Below, one piece after another: positions 1-7,416 of a stretch of DNA of 16,481 nucleotides. The DNA is from an uncultured Flavobacteriaceae bacterium (lineage in GTDB: Bacteria; Bacteroidota; Bacteroidia; Flavobacteriales; Flavobacteriaceae). Under the pieces are notes generated by a model that was given only the letters and a program-made list of their open reading frames with translations, was not told where the DNA came from and made no database searches. The DNA is taken from positions 1 through 16,481 of the forward strand of contig CAJWAY010000019.1 of the NCBI GenBank assembly GCA_913020685.1. Reading direction: 5' to 3'. The translations under genes were made by a program, and so were the position numbers. The stretch's first letter is position 1, and each line of letters begins with the position of its first letter.

Positions 1-60
1 GATGGTGTCCAAGTTGTTTTTGACAATATTAAAACACAAATAACCATTAAAAAGATTTAA
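1..60 (+). CDS. ileS: C-terminal tail of isoleucyl-tRNA synthetase (partial)
   Basis: An open frame enters from the left edge and ends at the TAA at 58-60, giving 19 residues that finish in ITIKKI. The tail alternates hydrophobic and charged residues, as at the extreme C-terminus of Bacteroidota IleS. The identification rests mainly on context: in many Bacteroidota ileS lies directly before a TraR/DksA-like gene and lspA, the two genes that follow here. IleS charges tRNA-Ile in the cytoplasm. The next start codon comes one base after the stop, so the genes are almost certainly co-transcribed. The fragment is too short to prove the family from sequence alone. Confidence 0.55.
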   Translation, partial: DGVQVVFDNIKTQITIKKI

Positions 61-61
61 A

Positions 62-445
62 ATGGCTAAAGAAAAAAAAGCTCGGTATTCAGACCAAGAG
101 TTAGATAATTTCAGAAAATTGATTGAAGAGAAGATCGAAAAAGCCCAAGAAGATTTAGAACTATTGAGAAGTGCATACATGAATGACGGGAACAATGGTA
201 CTGATGACACCTCACCTACTTTTAAAGCCTTTGAGGAAGGTTCAGAAACCATGTCCAAGGAAGCCAATACGCAATTGGCCATACGTCAGGAAAAGTTCAT
301 TCGTGATTTAAAGAATGCAATGATCCGTATTGAAAATAAGACCTATGGTATTTGTCGTGTAACAGGAAAATTGATTAATAAAAAGAGGCTCTTACTTGTT
401 CCTCATGCTACCTTAAGTATTGAGGCCAAAAACATGCAAAAATAG
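62..445 (+). CDS. TraR/DksA-family protein with degenerate zinc finger
   Basis: A 127-residue protein with the DksA plan: an N-terminal charged helical hairpin (about residues 8-90) and a short C-terminal finger (about 94-123). The finger keeps the family skeleton (YGIC, then TGKLI, RLLLVPHATL), but only the first of the four zinc cysteines remains (C98). Aligned by eye to E. coli DksA, the other three positions are T101, S119 and A122, so zinc binding is unlikely. The hairpin tip (residues 42-60, NDGNNGTDD region) lacks the DxxDxA motif DksA uses in the RNA polymerase secondary channel. Family members bind RNA polymerase and tune transcription, often with ppGpp; whether this one does is inference. 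It lies one base after ileS and three bases before lspA, so it is in the same operon. The ATG at 62 is the natural start. Confidence 0.85.
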   Translation: MAKEKKARYSDQELDNFRKLIEEKIEKAQEDLELLRSAYMNDGNNGTDDTSPTFKAFEEGSETMSKEANTQLAIRQEKFIRDLKNAMIRIENKTYGICRVTGKLINKKRLLLVPHATLSIEAKNMQK

Positions 446-448
446 CGT

Positions 449-1129
449 TTGAAATTTAAGGTCTCCAATATCAATCTGCAAACAGCAATAGTTATCATAT
501 TGATAGTGCTATTAATGGATCAAGCATCAAAGCTTTTCATCAAGTTAAATTATCCGCTTACACTCAATGGAAATGGTGCAATTGTCGACTGGGGATTTTT
601 TAAACTCCTCTTTGTCGAAAACAAAGGAATGGCTATGGGGGCCAAACTTAATGATATTTTCCCCTTTTTTTCTGAAAAAACTGCCAAATTAGTTTTAACT
701 ATCTTTCGTTTGGTAGCCATCGTAGGGATTGGTTATTGGTTGTGGGGTAACATCCATACGCAGTCAGCTAATCTTTTTCGTTTGGCACTTTGTTTGATTT
801 TTGCCGGTGCTTTAGGGAACATTATCGACTCGGTATTTTATGGAATAATCTTCTCCCACAGTTATGGGCAGGTGGCCACACTCTTTCCGGAAGGAGGAGG
901 TTATGCTCCCATCTTTCAAGGCCATGTAGTGGATATGTTACAATTTCCTCTTGTAAGCTGGAATTGGCCTGATTGGATGCCCTGGGTAGGAGGTGAACAC
1001 TACACTTTTTTTCAATATGTCTTTAATATTGCTGATACAGCTATCAGTATAGGGGCTGGAATTTTAATTGTATTTAACAAAACGATTTTTGGGCAAGAGG
1101 TCAAGAAGAGTTCTAGTCAGAAAGTATAA
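449..1129 (+). CDS. lspA: Lipoprotein signal peptidase (signal peptidase II)
   Basis: LspA is the inner-membrane aspartyl protease that removes signal peptides from lipidated prolipoproteins. The conserved blocks are present in order: MDQASK (23-28) in the first membrane segment, ENKGMA (57-62), GNIID (123-127) and FNIAD (192-196). D127 and D196 are the expected catalytic pair. Four hydrophobic segments fit about residues 13-30, 82-100, 108-130 and 188-210. At 226 residues it is longer than the E. coli enzyme (about 164) because of a long loop at about 135-187, rich in Gly, Trp and Pro, a form common in Bacteroidota. The start is a TTG at 449; the next ATG falls inside the first membrane segment. 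The gene is in the same reading frame as the preceding DksA-like gene, separated by TAG-CGT. Its 3' end overlaps the convergent folate ligase gene by 13 bases. Confidence 0.95.
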   Translation: MKFKVSNINLQTAIVIILIVLLMDQASKLFIKLNYPLTLNGNGAIVDWGFFKLLFVENKGMAMGAKLNDIFPFFSEKTAKLVLTIFRLVAIVGIGYWLWGNIHTQSANLFRLALCLIFAGALGNIIDSVFYGIIFSHSYGQVATLFPEGGGYAPIFQGHVVDMLQFPLVSWNWPDWMPWVGGEHYTFFQYVFNIADTAISIGAGILIVFNKTIFGQEVKKSSSQKV

Positions 1130-1740
1130 GTTTCTCTGGGAGTAACAGCATAATCCAAAGCAATATCATTGGTATCAATATCCTCAATTTTGGATATAGG
1201 ATCGAAAAAAGATAATCCCACTTTAAGCGTATCTCTGTTACATTCTCCCAAAAAACGATCGTAATAGCCTTTACCATATCCTACGCGGTGACCCTGGTGG
1301 TCAAAAATCAATAAGGGAACAAAAACTACCTCAATTTGTTGGGGATTTATGACAATCCCAGAGAGCGGTTCTGGAACTCCAAAGCGATTCAATTTTAAAG
1401 TGATTAGGTCCGTGAGCAAAAAATGTTCCAACCCTTTGTCATCAACCATTTTGGGAACAACAGGCTGCTTGTCTTTTCCTTGAAGAATTGAAAGTAGATA
1501 AGAGGTATCGACCTCCTTATTTTTTTCAGATGTCATAAAAAGATGGTACAAGGAATATCCCCAAAGATCAATTGTCAAACAACGATTGGAAATATCAATA
1601 CTCCAATCAGCAATTTGATCTTCTTTCAAGTGATCTCTAAGCTTTCGGTATTCTTTTCTTAAAGCCGCCTTTGTATTCAAATACATTAAATTTTGCCTTA
1701 AAATTAAGCATATTTGTTCGCGCCAATTACTAAAAGTCAT
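1117..1740 (-). CDS. 5-formyltetrahydrofolate cyclo-ligase (MTHFS, YgfA/Fau type)
   Basis: This enzyme converts 5-formyltetrahydrofolate to 5,10-methenyltetrahydrofolate with ATP, returning a storage or inhibitory folate to one-carbon metabolism. Visible family blocks are the basic N-terminal stretch KAALRKEYRKLR (24-35), GVPEP (121-125), VPLLIFD (141-147) and the glycine-rich GYGKGYYDRFL (154-164) that helps bind the phosphate of ATP. The open frame gives 207 residues, but an internal Met at residue 19 (ATG at 1686-1684) gives 189 residues, closer to the family's usual length. It sits behind a weak promoter-like pair on the minus strand (TTG at 1726-1724 and TAATTTTA at 1706-1699), so the shorter start is quite possible. 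The gene is monocistronic, divergent from uvrC and convergent with lspA, overlapping lspA by 13 bases. Confidence 0.9.
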   Translation of the reverse strand: MTFSNWREQICLILRQNLMYLNTKAALRKEYRKLRDHLKEDQIADWSIDISNRCLTIDLWGYSLYHLFMTSEKNKEVDTSYLLSILQGKDKQPVVPKMVDDKGLEHFLLTDLITLKLNRFGVPEPLSGIVINPQQIEVVFVPLLIFDHQGHRVGYGKGYYDRFLGECNRDTLKVGLSFFDPISKIEDIDTNDIALDYAVTPRETYTF

Positions 1741-1776
1741 TTTTCTATTGCTTGGATAAAAACGTAACTTCGTTCA

Positions 1777-3510
1777 ATGGAACAACCGCCAATAACCATT
1801 CAATATAAAACACTCCCTACTAGTCCAGGTGTATATCAGTACATTGATAAAAATAATACGGTTATCTATATTGGTAAAGCCAAAAACTTGAAGCGTAGGG
1901 TGACCTCCTATTTTAGCAAAGTTCATGACAACGTCAAAACTCGAATTCTTGTGAAGAAAATTCACCGTATGGAGCATATTGTCGTTCCCACGGAGGTTGA
2001 TGCCTTGTTACTGGAAAACAATCTGATCAAAAAATATCGCCCTCGATACAATATTCTTTTAAAAGATGACAAAACCTATCCTTGGATTTGCATAAAAAAG
2101 AATCCTTTTCCTCAAGTCGTGAGTACTCGTAAATTAATTCGAGACGGTTCAGAGTACTTCGGCCCATACCCAAATGTAAAAACAGTTTATACTCTCATTG
2201 AACTAATTAAAGATGTTTATCCATTTCTTAACCACGAATTAAATCATTTAACTAAAGAGAATGATATAAACAAAGTCAATAAACTTTTTGAAGATAATAA
2301 AACTTCAATAAGACATTTGATTAATGGAAATTTTAAAACATCGATTGATAAGCTTCAAATCCTGATGAAAAAACACGCTAATAATCTGGAATTCGAAGAG
2401 GCAAATACTATTAAACTTAAATTAGATTCCTTAAAAAATTATCAGTCAAAGTCCACCGTAGTCAACTCCAAAATTACCAATGTGGATGTATTTTCTATTA
2501 TTTCGGACGAAAGCTATGCCTATGTCAATTTTTTTCAGGTTGCATTTGGTTCCATCATCCGCTCACATACGTTGGAAATCAAAAAAAAACTGGAAGAGAC
2601 CGAAGCTGAAATTTTACCTATTGCAATTGTTGAGCTTCGACAACGATTCAATTCTCAATCGAAAGAGTTATACCTCCCTTTTGAAGTGGGCTTGGGGCCC
2701 AAAATCAAAGTAACGATTCCCAAACTTGGTGAGAAAAAAAAACTTATTGACCTTTCCCAAAGAAATGCTAAGTTTTTTAGAATGGAACGTTTTAAACAAA
2801 TGAAAATAGTAAATCCAGAAAGACATATTAAAAGACTAATGAATCAGTTGAAAACAGATCTGCATCTCAAAGAAGAACCCACTCACATTGAATGTTTTGA
2901 CAATTCCAACATACAAGGAACCAACCCCACTGCCGCATGTGTAGTTTTTAGAAATGGCAAACCTTTCAAAAAGGATTACCGGCATTTTAAAATCAAAACA
3001 GTAGAGGGACCCGATGATTTCGCCTCCATGGAAGAAGTCGTCCACCGCCGTTATAAACGACTCTCCGAAGAAGGACACTCGCTTCCTCAACTAATTGTGA
3101 TTGATGGAGGAAAGGGACAACTTTCCTCGGCTGTAAAAAGTCTGGATCGTCTTGGGCTCAGGGAACAAATTGCAATCATTGGTATCGCCAAAAGGTTGGA
3201 GGAAATCTATTATCCTGGAGACAGTATTCCAATGTATTTGGACAAAAAATCAGAGACTTTAAAGGTGATTCAACAATTAAGAAACGAGGCGCACCGCTTT
3301 GGGTTGAAACTTCACCGTAACATACGTAGTAAAAATGCACTAATATCTCCATTGGACCAGATAGAGGGCATAGGACCCAAAACAAAAGAAAGATTACTCA
3401 AAAAGTTTAAATCGTTTAAGAGAATTAAAGCTGCTTCAAAAGAGGAAATCTTAGGCCTACTCGGTAGCGTAAAAGGAGTCAAAATTTTTCAAAAACTCCA
3501 GGAACTCTAA
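1777..3510 (+). CDS. uvrC: UvrABC excinuclease subunit C, lacking the cysteine cluster
   Basis: UvrC makes the two incisions around a lesion after UvrA/UvrB damage recognition. Domains in order: GIY-YIG nuclease (about 11-95, with GVY at 18-20, YIG at 31-33 and the metal-binding E80), UVR motif that binds UvrB (about 185-225), RNase H-like endonuclease (about 365-520, with ECFDNSNIQG around D375, VIDGGKGQL around D443, and H507), and C-terminal helix-hairpin-helix repeats (about 525-577, with IEGIGPKT). Both catalytic centres look intact. At 577 residues it is somewhat short for the family: between YPF (148-150) and NGNFKTS (183-189), where most UvrC proteins carry four cysteines in an RTC...VCLEY...CxGPC pattern, the sequence is shorter, Asn/Lys-rich and cysteine-free. 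No Cys occurs between C105 and C373. The ATG at 1777 places the LPTSPGVY block at the usual distance. The leader is 36 bases and divergent; TAACTTCG at 1765-1772 is a weak -7 candidate. Confidence 0.96.
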   Translation: MEQPPITIQYKTLPTSPGVYQYIDKNNTVIYIGKAKNLKRRVTSYFSKVHDNVKTRILVKKIHRMEHIVVPTEVDALLLENNLIKKYRPRYNILLKDDKTYPWICIKKNPFPQVVSTRKLIRDGSEYFGPYPNVKTVYTLIELIKDVYPFLNHELNHLTKENDINKVNKLFEDNKTSIRHLINGNFKTSIDKLQILMKKHANNLEFEEANTIKLKLDSLKNYQSKSTVVNSKITNVDVFSIISDESYAYVNFFQVAFGSIIRSHTLEIKKKLEETEAEILPIAIVELRQRFNSQSKELYLPFEVGLGPKIKVTIPKLGEKKKLIDLSQRNAKFFRMERFKQMKIVNPERHIKRLMNQLKTDLHLKEEPTHIECFDNSNIQGTNPTAACVVFRNGKPFKKDYRHFKIKTVEGPDDFASMEEVVHRRYKRLSEEGHSLPQLIVIDGGKGQLSSAVKSLDRLGLREQIAIIGIAKRLEEIYYPGDSIPMYLDKKSETLKVIQQLRNEAHRFGLKLHRNIRSKNALISPLDQIEGIGPKTKERLLKKFKSFKRIKAASKEEILGLLGSVKGVKIFQKLQEL

Positions 3511-3573
3511 TTTTTTATTGATTTGAGGGCTTCATCATAATGGTTTTACATTCAATTACTTAATTTTACCAAC

Positions 3574-4383
3574 ATGTCCATTAGGAAAATACCGTTACTT
3601 CTTTTGGTTTCTAACATAAGCCTATTTGGATTTACTCAATCAATAACAGAAGAACCAACTTCTGAGGTAAATCTTCCTTTTAGGGCAGGGGAATGGTTCG
3701 AATTTAGAATTCACTATGGTTTTTTTAATGCCAGCTATGCTACATTAGAACTATCAAATGATACACTCAATGGCAGGCCTGTTTTGCATGCCAAAGGATA
3801 TGGTACAACAACAGGTCTTCTTCGTTGGTTTTTTAAGGTAGAAGATCACTATGATACATATTTTGATAATAAAAAGGTTATCCCATACTGGTTTATCCGC
3901 GATATCTATGAAGGGGGCTACACAAAAAATTTAGAGATCAATTTTGATCATGAACAAAATCTAGCACATGTCAATGATCTGAAATATAATAAACAGGAAA
4001 CTTTCAAAATTACCGATAGTACTCAAGATCTCATATCTGCCTTTTATTACCTCAGAGCATTCTATCCAAGCGATAAATTGAAGCTAAATGAATCCTTTAG
4101 CATCAATATGTTTTTTGATAAAGAAAATTATATTTTTAAAATGAAGTTTTTGGGAAATGAATTACTTAACACGAAATTCGGAAAGATCCAATGCATGAAG
4201 TTCAGGCCTTATGTTCAGTCAGGAAGAGTTTTTAGGGAGAAGGAGAGCGTAACCCTTTGGATCACGGACGACGGTAATAAAATTCCCATTCGATTGCAAG
4301 CTGATCTGGCTATCGGATCCATTAAAGTGGATCTGGAAAAGTTTAAAAACTTAGCTGCTCCCTTCAAAATAAAATTTAATTAG
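3574..4383 (+). CDS. Secreted DUF3108-domain protein
   Basis: A 269-residue protein with a basic, hydrophobic N-terminus (IRKIPLLLLVSNISLFGF) that looks like a Sec signal peptide cleaved near residue 22. The mature part, beginning around LPFRAGEWFEFRIHYG (34-49), is rich in aromatic residues and beta-prone. Recognisable DUF3108 features are the opening GEWFEFRIHYGFFNA block, GRPVLHAKG (67-75), the DHYDTYFD stretch (91-98), QDLISAFYYLR (151-161) and a C-terminal LWITDDGNKIPIRL segment (228-241). The family is periplasmic or envelope-associated in Gram-negative bacteria and has no established biochemical role that I know of. It follows uvrC by 63 bases and precedes an M23 peptidase lipoprotein by 74 bases on the same strand, which suggests envelope work. 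TAATTTTA at 3561-3568 is a possible -7 element just upstream. No lipobox cysteine is seen. Confidence 0.8.
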   Translation: MSIRKIPLLLLVSNISLFGFTQSITEEPTSEVNLPFRAGEWFEFRIHYGFFNASYATLELSNDTLNGRPVLHAKGYGTTTGLLRWFFKVEDHYDTYFDNKKVIPYWFIRDIYEGGYTKNLEINFDHEQNLAHVNDLKYNKQETFKITDSTQDLISAFYYLRAFYPSDKLKLNESFSINMFFDKENYIFKMKFLGNELLNTKFGKIQCMKFRPYVQSGRVFREKESVTLWITDDGNKIPIRLQADLAIGSIKVDLEKFKNLAAPFKIKFN

Positions 4384-4457
4384 ACTTTCTTATTGTTTAT
4401 TACTCATTGTATAACTTTTTTCTAACACCTTGTGAATGAAGACCCAAAGTAATAAAT

Positions 4458-5783
4458 TTGTTAGAAACAAAAAATATTCATAATAGTTTGAATAAGGTTT
4501 TTGTCATAACAGTTTTTTTAGCAATCTTAACTTTGTTTCCCTCCTGTGAGATCAAAAAATCATCTCCATTGGTCCAGTCATCAATTGCCAAACTAGAATT
4601 AAAACCCAAAAATATTAAATATGGCTTTGACCTAGATCAATATAGAATCGTAAAGAAGAAAATCAAAAATGGAGATACTTTTGGCTCTATTCTTGAAGAA
4701 AATAACATTGACTATCCCGAGGTATATAAAGTCCTAAAAGTTGTCAAAAATAAAGTAAACGTAAAACGATTGGTTGTCGGGAATTATTACACTCTATTAT
4801 TTTCAAAAGACAGCGTCTTAACCCCCAAAGCCTTTATTTACGAGCCCAAGGTTGATAATTATACAGTTATTCAACTACGTGATAGTATTTATGGCAAAAA
4901 AGTGGTTAAACCAATCAAAATCGTTACAAAAGAAGGAAATGGTCTGATCAAAAACTCACTTTATGAGACAATGATGAATAGTGGACTAAATGACCAATTG
5001 ACATATTATCTTGCAGATGTTTACGCTTGGAATATCGATTTCTACAGGCTTCATAAAGGAGATCGATTCAAAGTTATTTATACTGAAAAGTTTGTCGATG
5101 ATACTATATCAATTGGGATTCAACGAATTAAAGCAGCTATTTTCGAACATGCCGGAAAAGAATTTTATGCTTTCGAGTTTCAGCCCGATTCTCTTAAAGG
5201 AATAGTAGAATATTTCGACGAAAATGCCAAAAACTTGAGAAGAGCATTCCTAAAAGCACCTGTAAAGTTTGGACCTGTTACCTCACGTTACAATCTCAAG
5301 CGGAGAATTGCCTATTATGGTAATCGCATCAAACCGCATCGCGGTACAGATTTTGCCGCGAGCGTTGGAACCCCTATATTGTCCACTGCCAAGGGTATAG
5401 TAGTCAAATCATCCTATACTAGAGGTAATGGAAACTATGTTACAATCAAACACAACAATACCTATAGCACCCAATACCTCCACATGAAAAACCGAAAAGT
5501 AAGAGTTGGTGAATGGGTTGAGCAAGGACAGGTAATCGGATCGGTTGGTATGACTGGATATACATCTGGACCACATGTGTGCTATCGATTTTGGAAAAAC
5601 GGTAGACAAGTAGACCCATTTAAACAAACACTTCCCGAAGCCAAGCCCATTTCCAACAAGCTAAAAACTACTTACTTAAATGACATTGTCAATTTGAAGA
5701 CTCAACTCGATTGCATATCTTTTAATTCGAAATCAACATACATTAATTCAGCTTTAGCTCAATCAAATAGTGATACTCAATAA
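4458..5783 (+). CDS. M23-family peptidoglycan endopeptidase, putative lipoprotein
   Basis: A 441-residue murein hydrolase of the LytM/MepM type, expected to cut peptide cross-links in the periplasm. The N-terminus is a hydrophobic segment ending in LFPSC with Cys30, a plausible though imperfect lipobox. Residues about 63-116 resemble a LysM/OapA-like module (IKNGDTFGSILEE), and 165-212 a Csd3-like second domain (GDRFKVIYTEKF at 201-212). The catalytic M23 domain spans about 268-388: metal ligands H294 and D298 (HRGTD), H342 (YLH) and H373 in GPHVCYRFW. The canonical last motif is HxH; here it is H373-V-C375, so the usual metal-ligand His is Cys. A 50-residue tail of unknown role follows. The start is a TTG at 4458, as the first in-frame ATG is far inside the protein. 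The 3' end overlaps pgi by 14 bases, so the two are probably translationally coupled. Confidence 0.9.
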   Translation: MLETKNIHNSLNKVFVITVFLAILTLFPSCEIKKSSPLVQSSIAKLELKPKNIKYGFDLDQYRIVKKKIKNGDTFGSILEENNIDYPEVYKVLKVVKNKVNVKRLVVGNYYTLLFSKDSVLTPKAFIYEPKVDNYTVIQLRDSIYGKKVVKPIKIVTKEGNGLIKNSLYETMMNSGLNDQLTYYLADVYAWNIDFYRLHKGDRFKVIYTEKFVDDTISIGIQRIKAAIFEHAGKEFYAFEFQPDSLKGIVEYFDENAKNLRRAFLKAPVKFGPVTSRYNLKRRIAYYGNRIKPHRGTDFAASVGTPILSTAKGIVVKSSYTRGNGNYVTIKHNNTYSTQYLHMKNRKVRVGEWVEQGQVIGSVGMTGYTSGPHVCYRFWKNGRQVDPFKQTLPEAKPISNKLKTTYLNDIVNLKTQLDCISFNSKSTYINSALAQSNSDTQ

Positions 5784-7416
5784 GCATAACCCATTATCCC
5801 TGAAATCATGGAAATTACTGGAGTCGAATTTTGGAAAAAACGCTCAAAAAAAAATCACTGACTACTTCTCAGAAGATTCTGATCGCGTCAAAAAACTTTC
5901 TCTTCAGTGGGAATCTTTTTATGTGGATTACTCAAAAAATCTGCTTGATCAAGAAACCTTGGACCTTCTTTTAGCTTTAGCTGAAGAATCTGGGCTCAAT
6001 CAGGCCATTAGTGACTATTTTGAGGGAAAAAAGATCAACGAAACAGAGAAAAGAGCCGTTCTCCATACCGCATTAAGGCAACTCAACCCACGTACCATAA
6101 TGGTCGATGGGCAAAACATTACCCCAAAAATAGAAGAAGTCAAAAAACAAATGTATGATTTTGCCGATGGTGTAATCTCAGGAAAATGGAAAGGATACAC
6201 AGGAAAGGAAATTACACATATAGTAAATATTGGAATTGGTGGTTCGGATCTGGGACCCGCCATGGTAACGGAGGCACTTAAGTTCTACAACAATCACCTT
6301 CAGGTAACTTTTGTTTCTAATGTTGAAGGCGATCATGTGGAAGAAGAAATCAAAAAGATTGATCCTGAAAAGACACTTTTTGTAATTGTATCAAAAACAT
6401 TCACAACCCAAGAAACCCTAAGTAACGCCAATACCATTAAAAAGTGGTTTTTATCGCACGCCCCAGTATCAGCCATCAGCAATCATTTTGTCGCTGTTTC
6501 TAACAGCTTGGAAAAAGTAATCGAATTTGGTATTGCATCAGAAAATATCCTCCCAATGAATGAATGGATTGGAGGGCGCTTTTCTTTATGGAGCACTGGT
6601 GGACTCTCTATTTGTTTAGCTATAGGTCCAAAGAATTTTGAAGATTTACTCCAGGGAGCGGGTAAAATGGATGAACATTTTCGCACTGCTGATTTTAAGG
6701 AAAATATGCCCGTTATTTTGGCTTTGATTACCATATGGTATAATAACTTTTGGGGAGTAGAAACAGAGGCCATCATTCCATATTCACAATACCTTAAAAA
6801 CCTTCCTTCCTATCTTCAACAGGCTATCATGGAAAGCAATGGAAAAGGAGTCGATCAAAATGGTAATCCAGTAGATTATCAAACTGGAAATATTATCTGG
6901 GGTGCGTCTGGAACGAACGCACAACATGCATTCTTCCAGTTGATGCATCAAGGTACCAAGATGATTCCTGCTGACTTTATTGGCTTTGCCAAACCCCTTA
7001 ACCAGGATAACGATCATCACGACAAATTGATTTCCAATTTTTTCGCTCAGACTCAAGCGCTGATGCAAGGTAAATCTGCTGAAATATTAAGAGAGGAATT
7101 GACCTTGCAAGGTAAATCTCATGAGGAAATCGAAGCAATACTTCCATTTAAAATTTTTGAAGGGAACCGCCCCTCCAACACCCTCTTTATTGAACAGCTC
7201 ACACCTGCCAACTTGGGTTCGCTCATCGCACTATACGAGCACAGAATCTTTGTTCAGGGAATCATTTGGAATATCTACAGCTATGACCAATGGGGTGTAG
7301 AATTGGGTAAGCAATTGGCCAACAATATCCTAAAAGATTTCGACAGTAAAAAGATTGATCACCATGACCCCTCAACTCACCAATTGATCGAACACTACAA
7401 AAAATTCAGAAGTTAA
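5770..7416 (+). CDS. pgi: Glucose-6-phosphate isomerase
   Basis: Pgi interconverts glucose 6-phosphate and fructose 6-phosphate in the cytoplasm, linking glycolysis, gluconeogenesis and the pentose phosphate pathway. The 548-residue length is almost that of the E. coli enzyme (549). Seen in order: NIGIGGSDLGP (153-163) and VSKTFTTQETL (207-217) for sugar-phosphate binding, the family signature EWIGGRFSLWSTGG (265-278), MESNGKG (354-360) with catalytic E355, GTNAQHAF (381-388) with H386, and the second signature YDQWGVELGK (505-514) with K514. These catalytic positions match the E. coli numbering. The start is GTG at 5770; the frame is closed by TAG at 5755-5757, leaving no ATG alternative near the N-terminus. 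It overlaps the M23 peptidase gene by 14 bases. Its TAA overlaps the stop of the convergent recJ in a shared TTAA at 7413-7416, leaving no room for a terminator. Confidence 0.98.
   Translation: MILNKHNPLSLKSWKLLESNFGKNAQKKITDYFSEDSDRVKKLSLQWESFYVDYSKNLLDQETLDLLLALAEESGLNQAISDYFEGKKINETEKRAVLHTALRQLNPRTIMVDGQNITPKIEEVKKQMYDFADGVISGKWKGYTGKEITHIVNIGIGGSDLGPAMVTEALKFYNNHLQVTFVSNVEGDHVEEEIKKIDPEKTLFVIVSKTFTTQETLSNANTIKKWFLSHAPVSAISNHFVAVSNSLEKVIEFGIASENILPMNEWIGGRFSLWSTGGLSICLAIGPKNFEDLLQGAGKMDEHFRTADFKENMPVILALITIWYNNFWGVETEAIIPYSQYLKNLPSYLQQAIMESNGKGVDQNGNPVDYQTGNIIWGASGTNAQHAFFQLMHQGTKMIPADFIGFAKPLNQDNDHHDKLISNFFAQTQALMQGKSAEILREELTLQGKSHEEIEAILPFKIFEGNRPSNTLFIEQLTPANLGSLIALYEHRIFVQGIIWNIYSYDQWGVELGKQLANNILKDFDSKKIDHHDPSTHQLIEHYKKFRS

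Noticed and set aside
1765..1772. TAACTTCG as a -7 element for uvrC
   Set aside because: It differs from TAnnTTTG by one base and has no TTG at the proper spacing; the transcript would be nearly leaderless. Too weak for a feature.
4412..4419. TAACTTTT with TTG at 4393-4395 as a promoter for the M23 peptidase gene
   Set aside because: The last base of the -7 element is wrong and the 16-base spacing is short; the gene may be read from upstream instead.
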